From the NCBI RefSeq assembly GCF_001888165.1, contig NZ_CP015455.1:3032001-3096000 (forward strand): a stretch of DNA of 64,000 nt. The letters run 5' to 3'. This document shows, in pieces, positions 63,852-64,000 of the stretch; position 1 is the first letter of the stretch; each line of letters opens with the position of its first letter. The stretch is from Syntrophotalea acetylenica (GTDB lineage Bacteria; Desulfobacterota; Desulfuromonadia; Desulfuromonadales; Syntrophotaleaceae). Under the pieces are notes generated by a model. That model made no database searches and was not told the origin of the DNA. It saw nothing but the letters and a program-made list of their open reading frames with translations. A program made the position numbers and the translations under genes.

Positions 63852-64000
63852 ATGTCCGAATCCCGCCCCGTAGTTGAAATTTTCAGTGACGGTGCCTGCT
63901 CAGGCAACCCCGGCCCCGGCGGGTGGGGTACGCTGCTGCGCTGCGGAGGCCATGTGCGTGAACTGTCAGGTTTCGATCCGCAGACCACCAACAACCGCAT
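63852..64000 (+). CDS. rnhA: Ribonuclease HI, N-terminal part
   Basis: About 50 codons before the right edge. [18 protein letters not shown] holds the first catalytic Asp (DGACSGNPG), and TTNNRM leads to the Glu/Met motif (ELxA) just off the window. Degrades the RNA strand of RNA-DNA hybrids. AAAGGT six bases before the ATG. Confidence 0.92.
   Translation, partial: MSESRPVVEIFSDGACSGNPGPGGWGTLLRCGGHVRELSGFDPQTTNNR

Overview
The window (about 60% GC, densely packed) looks like a chromosomal segment of an anaerobic Desulfuromonadales-type deltaproteobacterium (Pelobacter/Syntrophotalea, Geobacter or Desulfuromonas relatives). This is inferred from the gene mix: class I hybrid cluster protein, nifEN under a sigma-54 promoter, futalosine-route menaquinone genes, a 2-hydroxyacyl-CoA-dehydratase-like double-cubane protein with its ATPase, QueH, an archaeal-type methionine adenosyltransferase and many NapH/ResB-type redox proteins. 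No phage, plasmid, IS transposase, rRNA or CRISPR array is visible.

Layout. 1-2.7 kb: start of hcp, a small secreted protein, a sparse region with repeats and a candidate sRNA, a 42-aa hydrophobic peptide, and rnk. 2.8-5.4 kb (minus): a translation island serS - tRNA-Ser(UGA) - tRNA-Ser(GCU) - tRNA-Arg(ACG) - tadA - tRNA-Ser(CGA), where TadA sits beside its own substrate tRNA. 5.4-11.2 kb: HD-domain phosphohydrolase, fumC, rnd, hisC-mutY. 11.3-15.4 kb: a 27-copy heptamer tandem repeat, then the menaquinone cluster mqnP-ubiX-mqnE-mqnC. 15.5-18.4 kb: nifE-nifN with a sigma-54 promoter and a NifA-type upstream site. 18.4-33.7 kb: a surface-antigen-like protein, crcB-DUF190, amrS, a GAF sigma-54 activator, rdgC, a PAS hybrid kinase, queH, an arsR-permease-thioredoxin operon, the archaeal-type MAT and a MarC-family protein. 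33.7-39.4 kb: tamA-tamB. 39.8-41.5 kb: an orphan ThDP enzyme.

41.6-52.7 kb holds the two most unusual modules. The first is a four-gene overlapping operon with a periplasmic anchored protein, a membrane polyferredoxin, a double-cubane-type HgdB homologue and its ATPase activator. The second is a TonB receptor, a degenerate CcsA-like protein, a ResB-like protein and an exported fusion of two sulfite-oxidase-fold-like regions (one CxxCH) with a tetrapyrrole methylase. 53-64 kb: a lipoprotein, an EF-G, an MBL hydrolase coupled to an unknown 606-aa protein, pepA, a cold-shock gene, hisZ-purA, tRNA-Lys, tRNA-Glu and the start of rnhA.

Quality note: five genes (mqnP, ubiX, the APC permease, EF-G and csp) each regain the canonical family C-terminus if one G or C is added to a short G/C run. 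All are in the same direction (a missing base), so uncorrected homopolymer errors are more likely than five independent mutations. Coordinates and protein ends of these genes should be read with that in mind.
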